In this document: positions 44,961 through 57,503 of the stretch, in pieces | How positions within the stretch are numbered: position 1 is the first letter of the stretch | Layout of the letters: every line of letters begins with the position of its first letter | Assembly: GCF_033807575.1 (NCBI RefSeq) | Contig: NC_084711.1 | Span: forward strand, 8,928,001-8,992,000 | Direction: 5' to 3' | Origin: Cydia pomonella | Taxonomy: Eukaryota; Arthropoda; Insecta; Lepidoptera; Tortricidae | DNA: 64,000 nucleotides | The notes under the pieces: generated by a model | Databases searched by the model: none | Told to the model about the DNA's origin: nothing | The model's input: the letters and a program-made list of their open reading frames with translations, nothing else | Translations under genes and position numbers: made by a program

Positions 44961-46014
44961 TAAACTAATGCTACATTCTGTACATAACTAGTATTGACTA
45001 ATTGCTAAGAAGTACCTACATTAAACATTTGATGTGCTTTCTTACCTGAGTTGTGTCACCTACACATAATACAATGATTTTAAATGCTACTTCTTTTTTT
45101 TTTACTACAGTTTCCGGTTTGTACCATGCACGTTTGTCTGTCAAGTAGTCCTCAACTCTGTAATAAGCCTTCAACATATATGACTTTTTTAAGTAATTTT
45201 TAAGAGCTGGAAAGGGTAATCTTAAATCATCGTCAGGTACTTGCTATAAAAAATAAATGCATTGCCCAACGAATGACTTTTGTACTTTACGGACATGAAA
45301 CTTTCTGATAGCAAGCTTACTTATTAGAAATAAATGAGGAGAGGGATGTAAGAGGATAGGAAAACTAAGTACGCGATATGAAATAAAGATAAGATTGCGG
45401 GCGACAAAGATATATGGAAGGAAGAGATCCTGCGTCGACCCCAGGCGTTAAGTTAATCGCGTCATAAAGTCGGCGATCACTCGGTTAATTGACATTGTAT
45501 AGATTATACTGCTGCGGCCGATATCGGGCTTAAGCGCGAATAATGTCGTATCAAACTATACACCTATAAAGCCTATGTATGGTTACATGGAACATTTTTG
45601 CTCTCGCAATGATCCGATGAGACCGCATTTGTTCGTGATATCGATTTGTGTGGGTGTGCGTTTATTCAATTAAGTTCATGTGGGTAAAATGCATCTAGTG
45701 ATGTGATTGGTGGTGACCAAGCGGCACTAATAAGAGATTAACACAAGCAGTACCTTAATTGTACATGAAAGCAAAATCGGGCCCTTTATATATACCTACA
45801 AATCATTAAAATATAAAGCAACTTATTAGAAGTAAGCAAGATTATTAAAATGGTCTCACACCTATTCGATCAGTATTTTGTAAAGGTAGAGCTTAGTTTT
45901 GCACCCATTTTTATAATACGCTTGTAACTGTATCAATTTGCGGACTAACCAATTAAGCTAATGAGCCCAAGAAATTAACAGAGAGAAACATTTTCTATAC
46001 GTAGAAGAACCAGC
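44961..46014. other. Intergenic DNA, no gene seen
   Basis: Mixed composition, with no supported gene or repeat. Confidence 0.45.
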
Positions 46015-46156
46015 CCGCGTAGCCAACGTGCCTATCGTTCACGCTCCGTGGCGAACGAAACGCAACTGTCACAGTCGCACTAATATGGAAGAGTAATAGA
46101 GAGAGATGGCTACGCTACGCTACGGAGCGTTAACGATTGTAACGTTGGCTACGCGG
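46015..46156. mobile_element. Palindromic MITE (gcgtagccaacgt family)
   Basis: The left arm gcgtagccaacgtgcctatc and the right arm gattgtaacgttggctacgc are inverted ends. Internal cgctccgt/acggagcg pairs continue the symmetry. Relative of 14240-14376. Confidence 0.8.
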
Positions 46157-47204
46157 CCAGAGGTCTCTAGAGAAGGAACACTGCGCCTGATGATGGAGAT
46201 GTTCGCTACCTATAATAAATTAAAAAGGGGATGTCTACTTTTGTATTATATTAACACCGATTTTTGTTTTATTAGAAAATCCACCGATTACGAAATTCCT
46301 TTTCTTCAAATTTGTGCCTGGAAGCATATAACGGCGTTTTATTTCATTTCGAAACGGATACTAGAATCATGATATTATTATATAATCTGTTTCACAAAAA
46401 GAACGCCATAAAATTCCAATTCGCCTTAATATCCATCCGTAAAATGACTAGGCTATGTTTTTCGGCAGGATGGCTTATGGATGGTCATCTTCTGACTGAA
46501 CCTAACGATAAAGATGAGTTAAGACACTGAATAAGATATTTGTATTGTAGTTGAGGCGATCAGGCGACACGTGGTCAGGCGCAACTACACATTAATCGGT
46601 ATTAGGATCTCGTTACGATCGGTCCGATAAGGCTCGGCCGCTGACCGGCCTTCACACTTCGCGCTGCCTGCGTCCGCGACTACCCGACCTCGCCCGCTTG
46701 TCGCAAATGCCCACGATTTTGTACAATGTATCTTATATATTTTGATGTTGCTTTCATTTGAATGTATAGCCTGAACATATTATCAAAAGCATAATAAGCC
46801 TACTTGTAATTATACCCTTTCCTTCTTTCATCTTAATGTCTAGCTCAGCTACTACTACGGAGCTCATTGCATAGTCCATTTTCCGAATGTCTCTCCCATA
46901 CGGCCTTTATCTATTACTCTAAATCGAATCAGTGTGCACGATTTTCTTGTAGATTCATTAGAAGGCTATCGGTAGTCATTTATTTTATTAGCACCTGACC
47001 GACCTGACCACCGACCTGAGGAGTCCTAGTATCACTTGGCGTTAAATGAAGGTCAGGTCAAATATGTAGCTTACTATTTCAGTAACAACCTAATTATATT
47101 TATCAAATAATTTTACCCAAAGAAGAAAAAAAACAGAAAATTATATAACACAGCGTATATTAAGTGATAACGACACTGAAAGATGACGTTGCTTCTAAAG
47201 GCCA
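46157..47204. other. Intergenic DNA, no gene seen
   Basis: A GC-richer patch at 46555-46705 has no coding signature. The open frames at 46106-46530 begin inside the MITE and are not convincing. Confidence 0.45.
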
Positions 47205-47308
47205 CTGATTAACAGTCTGCCGGACAGTATCGGCCTGTCAGTTAGAACAAAAAGTTGACAGTTCCGAACAACTGACAGGCCGATACCATCCGGCAGACTG
47301 TTAATCAG
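47205..47308. mobile_element. Palindromic MITE with 39-bp arms
   Basis: Bases 47205-47243 and 47270-47308 are inverted repeats with two mismatches (ctgattaacagtctgccgga at the left end) around a 26-base loop. I recognise the sequence as common in moths. Confidence 0.9.
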
Positions 47309-47396
47309 TCCCTTAACACCTGGATTGAGCAGCAATAAGCACGCCAATGATATTTTCAAAAGCAAATAAATATTTTGAATTGAATTGAATTGAAAG
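47309..47396 (+). mobile_element. LINE 3' tail fragment
   Basis: caataagcacgcc, gcaaataaatattttgaatt and three TTGAA repeats at 47378-47394 look like a 3' UTR plus tail of the kind at 1500-2034. It abuts the MITE, which may have inserted into it. Confidence 0.5.
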
Positions 47397-48079
47397 CTTC
47401 TCAAAAAGGTAAGCAATTTCGATATATTCAGATGCAGTATTCTACGTTAGTTATTAAAAGCTGATAACACGCCACGACTAGAATTCAAGCCACTTACAAC
47501 CTCTACTATTACGACCATGTCGCAAAGGGTCACAACTAACATTGTTTTATTAGGTACAAGATAAGATTTTACGTGAATTATTACAAGCGGTAGATATGAT
47601 TTGTAAAGGTCTCACACTTGAAATGATCTAAAAAAGATGGTTTTTCTGCAGTATAATGTGCTACGCTTATTTTTTGTAGTTTATTTCCCGATCTGAGAAA
47701 CAATGCGCTTTACTGAGCCCTGCTCGCCCTTGCGAGCTGGGAATTCCCGGATGAAAATAACCCTTTCAGTATAACTATGTTAAGTTGAAGTTAATTAAAG
47801 TATTGACATTGTTTGTATAATAATAAATTACATTATTTAATTTTATGCAATCATACAATTTTATGCAAAGGTCCATTTGACACAGATAAACAAAAAAAAA
47901 ATGATGCCGATTTATCCGCACTCAACATTTTTTTTCATGTTTACTCGTGTGTTCTGTTGTGTTCTGAGAAAAAGCATCATCATTTTATGTGAGAAATGTT
48001 TGAGGCAAACGCTATCATTGCCTATTACGGCTTATATAGATAGATAAATACTTAATGGTAAATCCTGTTAAGTTTATCT
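47397..48079. other. Intergenic DNA, no gene seen
   Basis: No supported feature. Confidence 0.45.
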
Positions 48080-48345
48080 ATGTTACCGTAAAAAGCCGTT
48101 TTAAGTGTAAAGAAGGCCGTTTTCCCTAGTTAAAACTAGTTTTCCGTGTCACCTTGGTGAAAACGCGTTTGCACTAGGTAAAACTAGTTTTCGCAAAATA
48201 CCATAGTAGAAATTAGTTTTAACTAAGATTTTTCAGTCAAGACTAGTTTTCGCAAAGTGAAGACTAGATTTTACTAATTATTTAAAATAAAAAAAGTAAA
48301 AGTAAACGTTAAGTTATCAGTTAAAACTAGTTTTCGCTGTACTCT
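48080..48345. repeat. Irregular array of aaaactagtttt palindromes
   Basis: The palindrome aaaactagtttt, exact or as close variants (aaattagtttt, aagactagtttt), occurs about five to seven times at 30-80 base spacing (near 48130, 48180, 48208, 48240, 48322), often extended to gtaaaactagttttcgc. The units are too diverged for a simple satellite. It looks like an old palindromic repeat cluster. Confidence 0.7.
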
Positions 48346-48775
48346 TCCAGAATCAATAAACAGGTGCGACGACGAGAGATGCGAGGAGAAGCATGATAAT
48401 TCATTCCTTGTTTTATATCTCACTAATAAATTAATGTATTGAATAATAATAAAGCACAAAAACATAAGAAGTCAGGTTTGGGCGCGGGCCACACTACCTA
48501 CCAACATAAGGTCATATTCGAGAAAAAAAATTAGTGAACCATGTCACTGAAGGGAATGTAACTAAAAGTATAAAGGTACACACTAAAAGCACGGCACCGG
48601 AGCGCACCTTCTCATCGCAACCCGAGCCGATGAGTATTAAATTGTTTGTAAAAAAAACTTCATACGGTACCGCACACTTATCAGTATCGTGTTGGCTCGA
48701 CACAAGCTAAGCGGTGCGTTGACAACTCGCAGTATCCGCGCTTACAATCACTTGCGGTATAGTGAATCGCCACTA
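48346..48775. other. Intergenic DNA, no gene seen
   Basis: No supported feature. Confidence 0.45.
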
Positions 48776-48926
48776 GAGTTAGACCAAGCTAAGTTGGCAG
48801 CGATTTTGATAGCCGAAATTGTATAAGGGTTATTTTAAACGTCAAACTTCTATCAAATTATGACGTTGAAATAACACTTTGACAGTCTGGGCTTTGAAAG
48901 TCGCTACCAACTTAGCTTAGTCTAAC
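48776..48926. mobile_element. Palindromic MITE (gagttagaccaagctaagtt family)
   Basis: The left arm gagttagaccaagctaagtt continues to gcgattttgatagcc. The right arm begins ggctttgaaagtcgctacc and ends cttagcttagtctaac. The centre holds a second pairing (acgtcaaacttctatcaaat with atgacgttgaaataacac-type sequence). Confidence 0.82.
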
Positions 48927-49352
48927 CAATGAGAATTTGAAATACAGAAGGATTGTCAAAGAAAATTTTGAAGCGCGATAAATATACTGCCATCTTTCGA
49001 TACTTGATTAAAACTTTTAGAACGCCATTTGACTTTGATCCTTATTCTGTCACTGCTATAATGTTAAATTTGTTAAATATCAAAAAGTGGCGCCATCTAA
49101 TAGATCAAATGCCAATGGTATGGCGGCATCGTTTCGAGCGATGGCGGCACAACCTTTAGCCGATGCCCGGTAAGATGGCGCCACTTTTTAATATTTAATA
49201 AATTTACCACATGTCAGTGAAAGAATAGGGATCAAAGTCAAATGACGTTCTAAAGTTTTAATCATGTGTCAAAAGATAGCCGTACATTTACTGAGACTAC
49301 AAAATTTTCTTTAACAATCCACCTCTATTTCAAATTATCTTTGGTCTAACTC
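48927..49352. mobile_element. Long palindromic MITE sharing the gttagacc end
   Basis: Arms of about 170 bp are inverted: 48934-49100 against 49170-49338, for example aatttgaaataca with tatttcaaatt, gattgtcaaagaaaatttt with aaaattttctttaacaatc, and aaaaagtggcgccatct with agatggcgccacttttt. The right end ggtctaactc matches the terminus of the preceding MITE. The two therefore overlap or are nested. Confidence 0.8.
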
Positions 49353-50991
49353 CATGACCCTTATATTTACGAAGCTAAGACCGTTTAACCGTTAGTGTCA
49401 TATATATAAGGATTAATTCATCACTGTCAGGATTGACTTCTTAGCTGCATTTCACTATAGTTGCGGTTATCACCGTACTTGCGTCTCAGCATCGGCGCGG
49501 CCCGCGGGGACACTTACCGCCCATGCTTTCCGTTGTCACATACGCTATTAGCGTGCTGTCGCCCAGACGCAAGCGCGAGTCGCTTCCGTTAAGCATGCCC
49601 GAATTTAGAGACCTAGGACCCCTAAGCACTTGGCATGGCACTTAGAATTTAGGGGCCCTTTCTCTATCTCAATACCAATTGCTAGGTTGCCTGGGCCCCT
49701 ACTAGGTCCGGGCATTGTGAGCCTAGACGGAAATCTGGCTCTGCCGTTAAGTGCTTACGTCTATTTGACGACTAGTTGACGGCCTGCAGATGAGCTGTGG
49801 CTGGTGCCGGGCTTTTTGGAGTGCAAAAACTTAATGCAAACGAGTTTCATTTGCGTTGACATTCTGTTATGGCAGTTTCACGTATAGGCACAATGTATCC
49901 CGGACGTCATTATAAAAAGGCTTCGCTGAAGGTAACAATAATCATAAAAGCTTGCTGCGTAATGTTTCATGCGAGTAGGTGAGTGTTCTATCTGGCCCGG
50001 ATGCTATTAGTAACTTTACCTACACACATATCATAAACCCTCTATGATGCCTTCAAAATCCGTAAATAATGGCCAACATTACGATAAACTGATTTGTTAC
50101 AACAAATTTCTTATCTATGATAATGTTGTAATTGCTTCATAACTACATCAAAATCGATTTGGTTATGACATTCAAATTTGGAACATCTCTGAAAAAAAAG
50201 CAATTGGATTTGACCTCTATTCTATTATCAGTCGAGATGCCTTTTTGTTCGAAATGATATGTCAATTCCATACAATTTTGATATATCTGGTATGTTAATT
50301 TGTATCGAACGAAACGGAAATAGGCCCCCGACTCTAGTTTGTCTCTGAATTTAAAAAAGACTACGAATGTTTAAAAAATGTTTTCATTCATCGCCATTTG
50401 ACGTACAGTTTATCTTTTAATTAGTTTTAAGTATAAAATTAATATGTTTTGTTGTTTTTAAAGTAACTATAGCAATAGTTTTGTGTAAAATGAGCGATAA
50501 AAATATTTTGATGACGCCACCACATATCCGCGAGTTCCGTCAAGAGAGCAACGATACCCCAACGTTGGGTAATAATAAGTATTTGGGGTAGTGAATATAT
50601 CATAGAAAGTTTATAATATGTATGTATATAAAATAGTGTATGTAACTGTACATAATTAGGCATTAAAACACTCGTGTGATCCTTCTAACTCACTTCGTTC
50701 GTTTTTTAAACCCACACTCGTGTATTTTAATGTCTTTTATCATGTAGCAGTCACATAAACTACTATTACTTACTTAATATAAATGTGCGTATATGTTACC
50801 GCCAAAATCTATACTATTTACACAATGCAATGACAGTTTTGATAATAACTGTTAAATACCTTAGTAAAAATCTAAAGGGATCTACTTCGCTTAATTACAA
50901 ATAAGTAATATTATGAAATGATTAGACCTCATACTGATACCTATGTATTTCCAAACAGAAAAAATCTCGTATGAAATTATAGGAGAATACG
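49353..50991. other. Intergenic DNA, no gene seen
   Basis: Mixed composition. An open frame at 50439-50663 (minus) has no features. No repeats recognised. Confidence 0.45.
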
Positions 50992-51250
50992 CCCGATTCG
51001 AACTTTAAGATACGTGAAACATTTGCTTAAGATGCGATATGGATTAAATTTGTTATACATCGTATCTTTAGGAAATTTTTTACATATATAAAGCCCTATT
51101 TAGATGGTTCAAGAACTGGGATGAAAAATTGCTACATAACTACAGAGTGCAATAAATTCATTCCATCGACCAAATACCGCAATGTAACGAAAATCTTATG
51201 CAAGATATTGAACCATCTAAATAAAATGGGGCCTTAAAGTTTGAATCGGG
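50992..51250. mobile_element. MITE with 18-bp ends and an internal hairpin
   Basis: The ends cccgattcgaactttaag (50992-51009) and cttaaagtttgaatcggg (51233-51250) are inverted with one mismatch. A second inverted pair lies inside (ccctatttagatggttcaa at 51094, ttgaaccatctaaataaa at 51208). It encodes nothing. Confidence 0.8.
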
Positions 51251-52030
51251 TAGATTGATTACAAATATTGCTATAAAGTAATTAAGTACTACATGTAGAA
51301 GATAAGCCTCATTTGCCTAATCTAAAAAAAAATGTCTATAAAATATGTGTACCTTGATATTGAAAACATGCAGACTTTTATGGACAACCCTAATCTTAGT
51401 TAATGCCTAACTAAATTGTTTACTCGGTATTCATTGATTGTTGGCCAGTGGTGTATTAGGATTGTCTAGACAGAGTCGGAGCAAGCCTAGGCAGTCTAGA
51501 CCACTTGACATCAGTCAATCAGACATAGGACGCAAACCTATTAAGAATATGAGTGCAAGATTATTAAACTAATTATGAGTTGTCTACGCATAGGTAATAG
51601 ACCAATAAGTAGTTGCAAGTATAAATACAAAATTCCCTTCACTTAAAAAAGCCGGTCAAGTGAATGGAACAACTGAATTTTTATAATAAAAAATTTTTTT
51701 TTTTACTTTTAGTTACATGTGTGAAGTACAAATTATTTCAAGGGACTCTTTGTCAAAAGCTGCTCCCATCAATCTACAATATCTGTGGCACGCAAAGTGT
51801 GGCGTTACTCAATTACTCATGTAGCGCCTGTTGTATACCTCTATCTTCATGTACTATATGTGATTCCATGTACATTTTTTCTAAGATTGTGCAATAAAGA
51901 GAATTTGTATGTTTTGTAGCGATCAATGATCAATGAGCGATGAAGAAGTAGCCATTTTACTTGTCCACTTAATGTTTAGTTGAGTCTTACATACTAGACA
52001 TCTTACATATAATTAATATAAATAAATAAA
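51251..52030. other. Intergenic DNA with a retroposon scrap
   Basis: cttaaaaaagccggtcaagtg at 51643-51663 matches the head of the 11946 repeat. gtgcaataaagagaatttgta at 51888 matches the 3' end at 8283. Together they may bound a degenerate retroposon at about 51643-51912. No gene. Confidence 0.4.
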
Positions 52031-52280
52031 TATTATAGGACATTATTACACAAATTGACTAAGTCCCACAGTAAGCTCTATAAGGCTTGTGTTGTAAGTA
52101 CTTAGACAACGATATATATAATAATTATAATATATAAATATTTATAAATACTTAAATACATAGAAAACATCCATGACTCGGTGCTCATCACACAAAATAA
52201 ATGCTCTTACCAGGATTTGAACCCGGGACCATCGGCTTCATAGGCAGGGTGATACCCACTAGACCAGACAAGTCATCAAA
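52031..52280 (-). mobile_element. SINE family 1, full-length minus-strand copy
   Basis: The plus strand reads ttataggacattattacaca, gactaagtcccacagtaagc, catccatgactcgg, ggatttgaacccgggac and cccactagaccagac. The order is the same as at 38071-38312. Confidence 0.87.
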
Positions 52281-53049
52281 TATCCAGAAACTACTCGTAT
52301 ATAATGCTATTTTCATGCATCTCAGTATATCCCTCTACTCAGCATATTACGAAGTGACATGGGTATTTTGTATTTTAAACTGTCAGACGCGACAAAAAAG
52401 GGAAACTTAGCTTATAGATGATTAATTTAATTATATTCTCGATTGTGATGAAAAGTTTTTTAGTTTTTCATTATGTATTCAGAAACATTGTATCAGCCGG
52501 GAACCATCACCTCAGCTCGTGATTCTCATTCAACCACCGTACAGTTATCCCGCGCCCGCGCTGCCAGTTGCAGTGTTACTGACACAACGCAAGGTTGCCA
52601 GAGGTGGACGCCCGCTACCAGCGCTGCGTAATACTTAAAAGGACATTTTACTGGCACCGAACGAATCCAACTAACCTTTGCATTATATTAATGTGACGGC
52701 GATTGATTAGATTTAATATTTAATTAAAGCGCCGGAATGCTGAATGCAGGTTTGATATTCTCAAGTAAAATGTCAATATAAGGGACATGTGAGCTGGTAT
52801 GTTGCCAATACAAACAATTCGATGTCGTGCTTTTCCCGTAGCGTACATTGTATTCAAATGCGGGGGCTATCCTCACCCGGTCAACTCCTATCGTCCCGCT
52901 GGTAGCTAATTTGGCCCATCATTTAAGGCGCTTTCTGCATATATTATAGTCTAGTGAAGTGCGATACATATGTATGTGTATACTGAGCAAGTAATTGTTA
53001 CAAGTACATTGTGAACAATATTAAAGCTTAACTTAGGATAACACTAAGT
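52281..53049. other. Intergenic DNA with a GC-rich patch
   Basis: A non-repetitive GC-rich patch at 52510-52640 (cccgcgcccgcgctgcc, gacgcccgctaccagcgctg) stands out from the AT-rich background. It could be regulatory. No coding frame is supported. Confidence 0.4.
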
Positions 53050-53328
53050 CAGCGCGTCTGCTGCGGACAATGACAGTGCCTTATCGGAAATTCCCAGGCA
53101 ATGTTCTACTAAGATTGGGTTGCCATAAGTGTAGGGTCGACCGGGCCAATTGTATTTTTTGCCGTGCCGCGCCGGTGAGGATCACCGCGGGGGTAAGCTT
53201 TAAACGGGGACGTAAGCTAACCCGTACAAAATTCGGAGACGGGGACATCAGGACACTAAGCTCAAACAGGGAGCATGGCAACTTTTCGAACTCAATCCAA
53301 TTCGTTGCTTTCCTTCCGATATGTATAG
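53050..53328 (+). other. Possible exon before a strong splice donor
   Basis: A GC-richer segment with an open frame from 53070 ends in tatag followed by gtaagt at 53329. The frame includes CHKCRVDRANCIFC (four Cys) but I recognise no family. It could equally be a non-coding first exon. Confidence 0.2.
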
Positions 53329-54442
53329 GTAAGTGGTCCCCTGTTTAACGTGAATAATAATTTACTGATATTTTAATGAGATCAAGCACCTATGTGGAAT
53401 GCCTTAGACTCAAAGTCAATATGAGTCCAGTTGATTACATTCAATATCTTTATTGAGGAGCAAGGCAACATTCAATGTCAATCAAGTCAATAGTATCACT
53501 AATGAGGCACGCTTGTCAATGAGTCAGATCTCAATCGAAGCATAACTATTATCTTTTACTTTCAATCGCACATCGCGGACAAAAGTCGCCGGCCGCCGCG
53601 TCCGGTCGTCCACACGGGCACTGAACGGGTTGGCTTCTTTTTGATCTTTTGCTCCGGCAACTACTCGTAGAGTCTAGAATGCCTGTATCCCGTCGCTGCA
53701 AACGTCGTTCCTCTTTTATTTTTAGTTTGCGCGAAAAAGGTGGTCGACCAGTTGTAGCGTTGGGTCAACGTATTCGAGGCTAAAGCCTTAGCAGCCCCAG
53801 AGCAGCTGTTGCACAATAGTCTAGAAGATTCCAGGAATAATTAACTCTCCAATGCGACCTAACGATTGAGTTATTATTAGACTTCATACAGACGTCGTGT
53901 GTGTTTACTTCTTAATTATAGTTGATTAGATTTATCACTAAATTACACACGACTTTGTTATTACTACAGATTTGTGATATTTCATAGTTTTGATACACTT
54001 TTAAAGTAGGTATATAATAGGTTCAAAATTCAAATTATTTGTCACTTGGTTATAAATTATAATAGGTATACACTAAACATTATTTTCGTTCTCCTCCTTA
54101 ACGCCGAGCTCAAGTTACAAGTAGTTATGCTTACGAAATAAAGTGAAAAAATACAACTCTTGGTATTTTATTTTCACTTTAAAATTCTTAATTGGATCTT
54201 TACCCTCTCGACCTTGTTTATAATACTTATTGTGTAAAGGATGGATTCAGTAACGAATAAAATGATAATTGGTAAGTGCCAATATTTTTTTGTTAGACCC
54301 ATTCTTATGTTGGTATAATTTTTGTATGTTCTTAAAGTATTTCGCGTGATAGTTTTATAATATACCAAAGGGAATATTCATCGATTTCTTGTTGCTTTGT
54401 TTGTAAATAAAATTTTGCAAACAAGAAATTCGACATTTGTCT

Positions 54443-54658
54443 ATGTGGCAGTCCTTAAAAGCTTATTTCGAAATGTGTGCGGAATGGATGCTGGGAGGCA
54501 AACAGTCGCGCAACCGCCTTGCGACCGACGGCGCCCGCGCGCGCTCCGAGGCGCTCGCGCTGCGCACCGGCTCGCCGCGCCGCCGCCACCAGAGGCCCAT
54601 CGGTGTCGTTGCATTCTTCGGGGGACTAGCAGAGCGGTACCGGTTCAATGACCCTTGA
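54443..54658 (+). CDS. Possible terminal exon, unknown protein
   Basis: The frame from ATG 54443 to TGA 54658 is GC-rich with C or G in most third positions, unlike its AT-rich surroundings. It starts MWQSLKAYFEMCAEWMLGGK, passes an Arg/Ala-rich stretch and ends VVAFFGGLAERYRFNDP. An acceptor-like tgtctatgtggcag lies at its left edge (54436-54449), so it may be a last exon rather than a separate ORF. I do not recognise the protein. A GC-rich island read as protein is the alternative. Confidence 0.25.
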   Translation: MWQSLKAYFEMCAEWMLGGKQSRNRLATDGARARSEALALRTGSPRRRHQRPIGVVAFFGGLAERYRFNDP

Positions 54659-57455
54659 CAATGTGAAGGGATTTACAACGAATTTAGCTCTAATAGGCAC
54701 GTTTTCTTTACGTAACAAAGCGTAAGGGCAGAGACCGCTTGACGGTCGCGCCTCGACTTCACCTTTACACGTCTCCGTCAATACCAACCAGATAATGTTA
54801 CTATTTAATTTATCTAGTATCTATCAATCCACATAAGTACCTATACCATTTAATATATACTAGTTTAACCTACTGGACAAGACGTGTAGTACTATTTATA
54901 TAGGTACTTACTTACTAAGGTGGCGTCGTCAGAAGAATAAATATTCGAGTATTGAGGTCAGATCTTGTGCACTGTTTGTTAATGCACGAAGTACCACGAT
55001 AGTAAAACAATGAGCTGTAATATTTGGGCGGTGATATACTCGTCAATATTTTGCAAGACTACACTTTTGGTCAATATTACACCATTATGTTTGTTGAACG
55101 TTCTGTCGCACAACAAATGTAGGTAGAAATATCTCCTATCTATTGTAAATTTATTACTAAAAATATTTGTATAAAATAAATACCTATTTGTGTTAAAAAA
55201 TTGTACCTACTGTATCAAAATATATTTGACGATCGATCTGGCCTAATCGGTAGTGAGGCCCGCCTATGAGGTCAATTCGAACGAACACTGACATCAGAAT
55301 GATATTTGAATTATGTCATTTAGTTATCGCGCGACGCAAAAATGAGATTTTAAGTCAGAATTGGTCTCCAAGTTTCTATGAAGAGTATACAGGCCAAATC
55401 TAATTTTTCTTTTTGTTTGAAGAAATGTCAATTTTGACCCGGACAGATCAGTATCATATTGGAAACAGATCTAATAACAAAAACTAGAATTGGCCTGTTA
55501 TTCTCTAGATGTTATGTATTAAGCTTACAACGTAGCGTAGCCTATGCATGGCGTAGCTGCCACTCTGTGTGCTACGAACAATATCTGGAAGGCTACGGTA
55601 AGTGTAATCAAATGTTCATGCACTGACTTTAACACTTCTGTAAGTATATAACAATTTCCGTGGAGTAGTTTTTACTACGTTGAAGAATCGTATTACTTTA
55701 TGTATATTCGTTTTAAATTGTGGTTATGCTAATGTAGATCACAATGTTTATTTATATTTGATCTCTGTATAAAATCACCTAGGTACTATTATTGTTACAA
55801 AAATACCAGTATTTTTTTATAACAACATAACGCATGGCGACCATGTATAATAATATTGCAAGTATTGGTCAAGGTCATCGATTCGTTAGCTATTCGAAAT
55901 GCTGATGCGTTATAGAAAGTTGAAGAGGACATATGGTTACTTTCTTAGTATCGCGGTCGTGTCACAATATGTGAGGAACTAAGGTGTCAAAAATGGCTTT
56001 TCATACCATATTTGGTGGCTTTGTCTAATTTTAGAAATGAAAATCGACTCAATATCAACAACATGGAGCTCCATCAGAAATGAGAATAAACGAATAATAA
56101 ATGCGATTTATTTAAATTCCAACATAACATTCAATATACACATAGTTAACTTCGTCGACCGTATTCAATTCGTAAGTTATTTCATTACTTGCTTTTTTTA
56201 TTAATTGAAAATGCCTTTATATTTATTAATCACTACTAAAATTAGCAATCAACAATACAATTAATTTTCATATACAATTTTCATATTTTCTTAATGTACT
56301 GAATGATTATAGTCAGATATTTAACAATCTTTCATCTATATTAGCTTTTAAAGCACTCGTCTTCGGAGATATGTCTCCTCTCCATTTCTCCATGTCGATC
56401 GATAAAAAAATTAAACAAATAACAATACTTAATATCTCCTATCTACACCCCTTAATCTAATACATGAAATCAGCAGCAATTTAAAAGTACAAAGATGCAA
56501 TGCTATTTAGAGTTGGTTGCGCATACGAGTTCGGCAAGCGATTAGGGCGTCGTCGACGCCATGTTTACAAACAAAGAGATCAATGGTCGCAAAGTAGGTT
56601 AGCGCAGCCGCGCGCTGCGCCCGCGCGGCGATATTGCGCGGGTCGTGGTCGCGGCTTAGACTACCTCCTGCAGATGCCGGGTTATGAAGCGTTGGAGAAG
56701 ACAAATGTATTTATTATTAAGTTTAGGCATATAACAATGCACTAATGAATGCCAAGGAAAGCAAAACTTTCACAGTTTGGACACTTCTCCGCTGACCTGA
56801 GAAGATACTGTACATGAAACTCGGCGGGCCTCATATTTTGAAAACAGTATACATTTTATAATTTACATGCAAAATTATATATAAGACTTGAAGGGTGATA
56901 GTGGCATCTGTAGACGACAAAAAAATGTGATTTACGGCGTTTGATGATTAAAAGGTTTCCTTTTGCAAAGTGAATACCTAGAACCCATAGATCATTTTAC
57001 GAAGGAGAGCCACACCATTTTCTGATGTAGGGAGGATAGGAGGGGGGGGGGTCTTCAGTTAATAAAATATTATAATTAAGTATAAATATATATTTTTTCC
57101 TGTTACAACGTTAAGTTTAGTATGATTTCAACTAATCTAGAGACATAGATTCCATATATCAAATAATACTTACAGTATTTAATACAAAAATCTAGAAATA
57201 AACGGAAAATTAATAAATATCTTACTTTTTTCACGATAACTTAATGTTAAATTTGCCGATTCCGATGATTCAAACGACTCACTCATTAATCTGTTCAAGG
57301 CCACCACCCGACGCTCGCTACGCGTGCACGCACAAACATCGCCTCTTCTCTTTCTCTTTTTGAATTACTAGGTTCCTACGCGCTTGAATATGCCGAAGTG
57401 CAACAGGTAGTGACGAACGTAGATAACAAAATAAAATCAAACAAATGGGCTCGAG
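54659..57455. other. Intergenic DNA with one SINE scrap and a GC-rich island
   Basis: No gene recognised. The GC-rich island at 56515-56690 (gcgcagccgcgcgctgcgcc, cgcgcggcgatattgcgcgg) is non-repetitive and could be regulatory. The open frame over it (56500-56745) is Arg-rich with no motif. A run of nine or ten G lies at about 57040-57050. Confidence 0.4.
55228..55295 (+). mobile_element. SINE family 1 head fragment
   Basis: gacgatcgatctggcctaat, cggtagtgaggcc, gcctatgagg and caattcgaacg correspond to the A-box to B-box region of the family. The body is missing. Confidence 0.6.
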
Positions 57456-57503
57456 ATTTATGTTGAAGAGGCAGATAGCCGTTTTCTTTTACATGCACAA
57501 GAC

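Noticed and set aside
46106..46530. Two overlapping open frames
   Set aside because: They begin inside a MITE and have no protein features or splice sites.
48080..48345. CRISPR-like array
   Set aside because: The genome is eukaryotic, the units are diverged palindromes, and spacing is irregular.
56500..56745. 81-residue Arg-rich open frame
   Set aside because: It reads as a GC-rich island translated by chance, open on both strands, with no motif.
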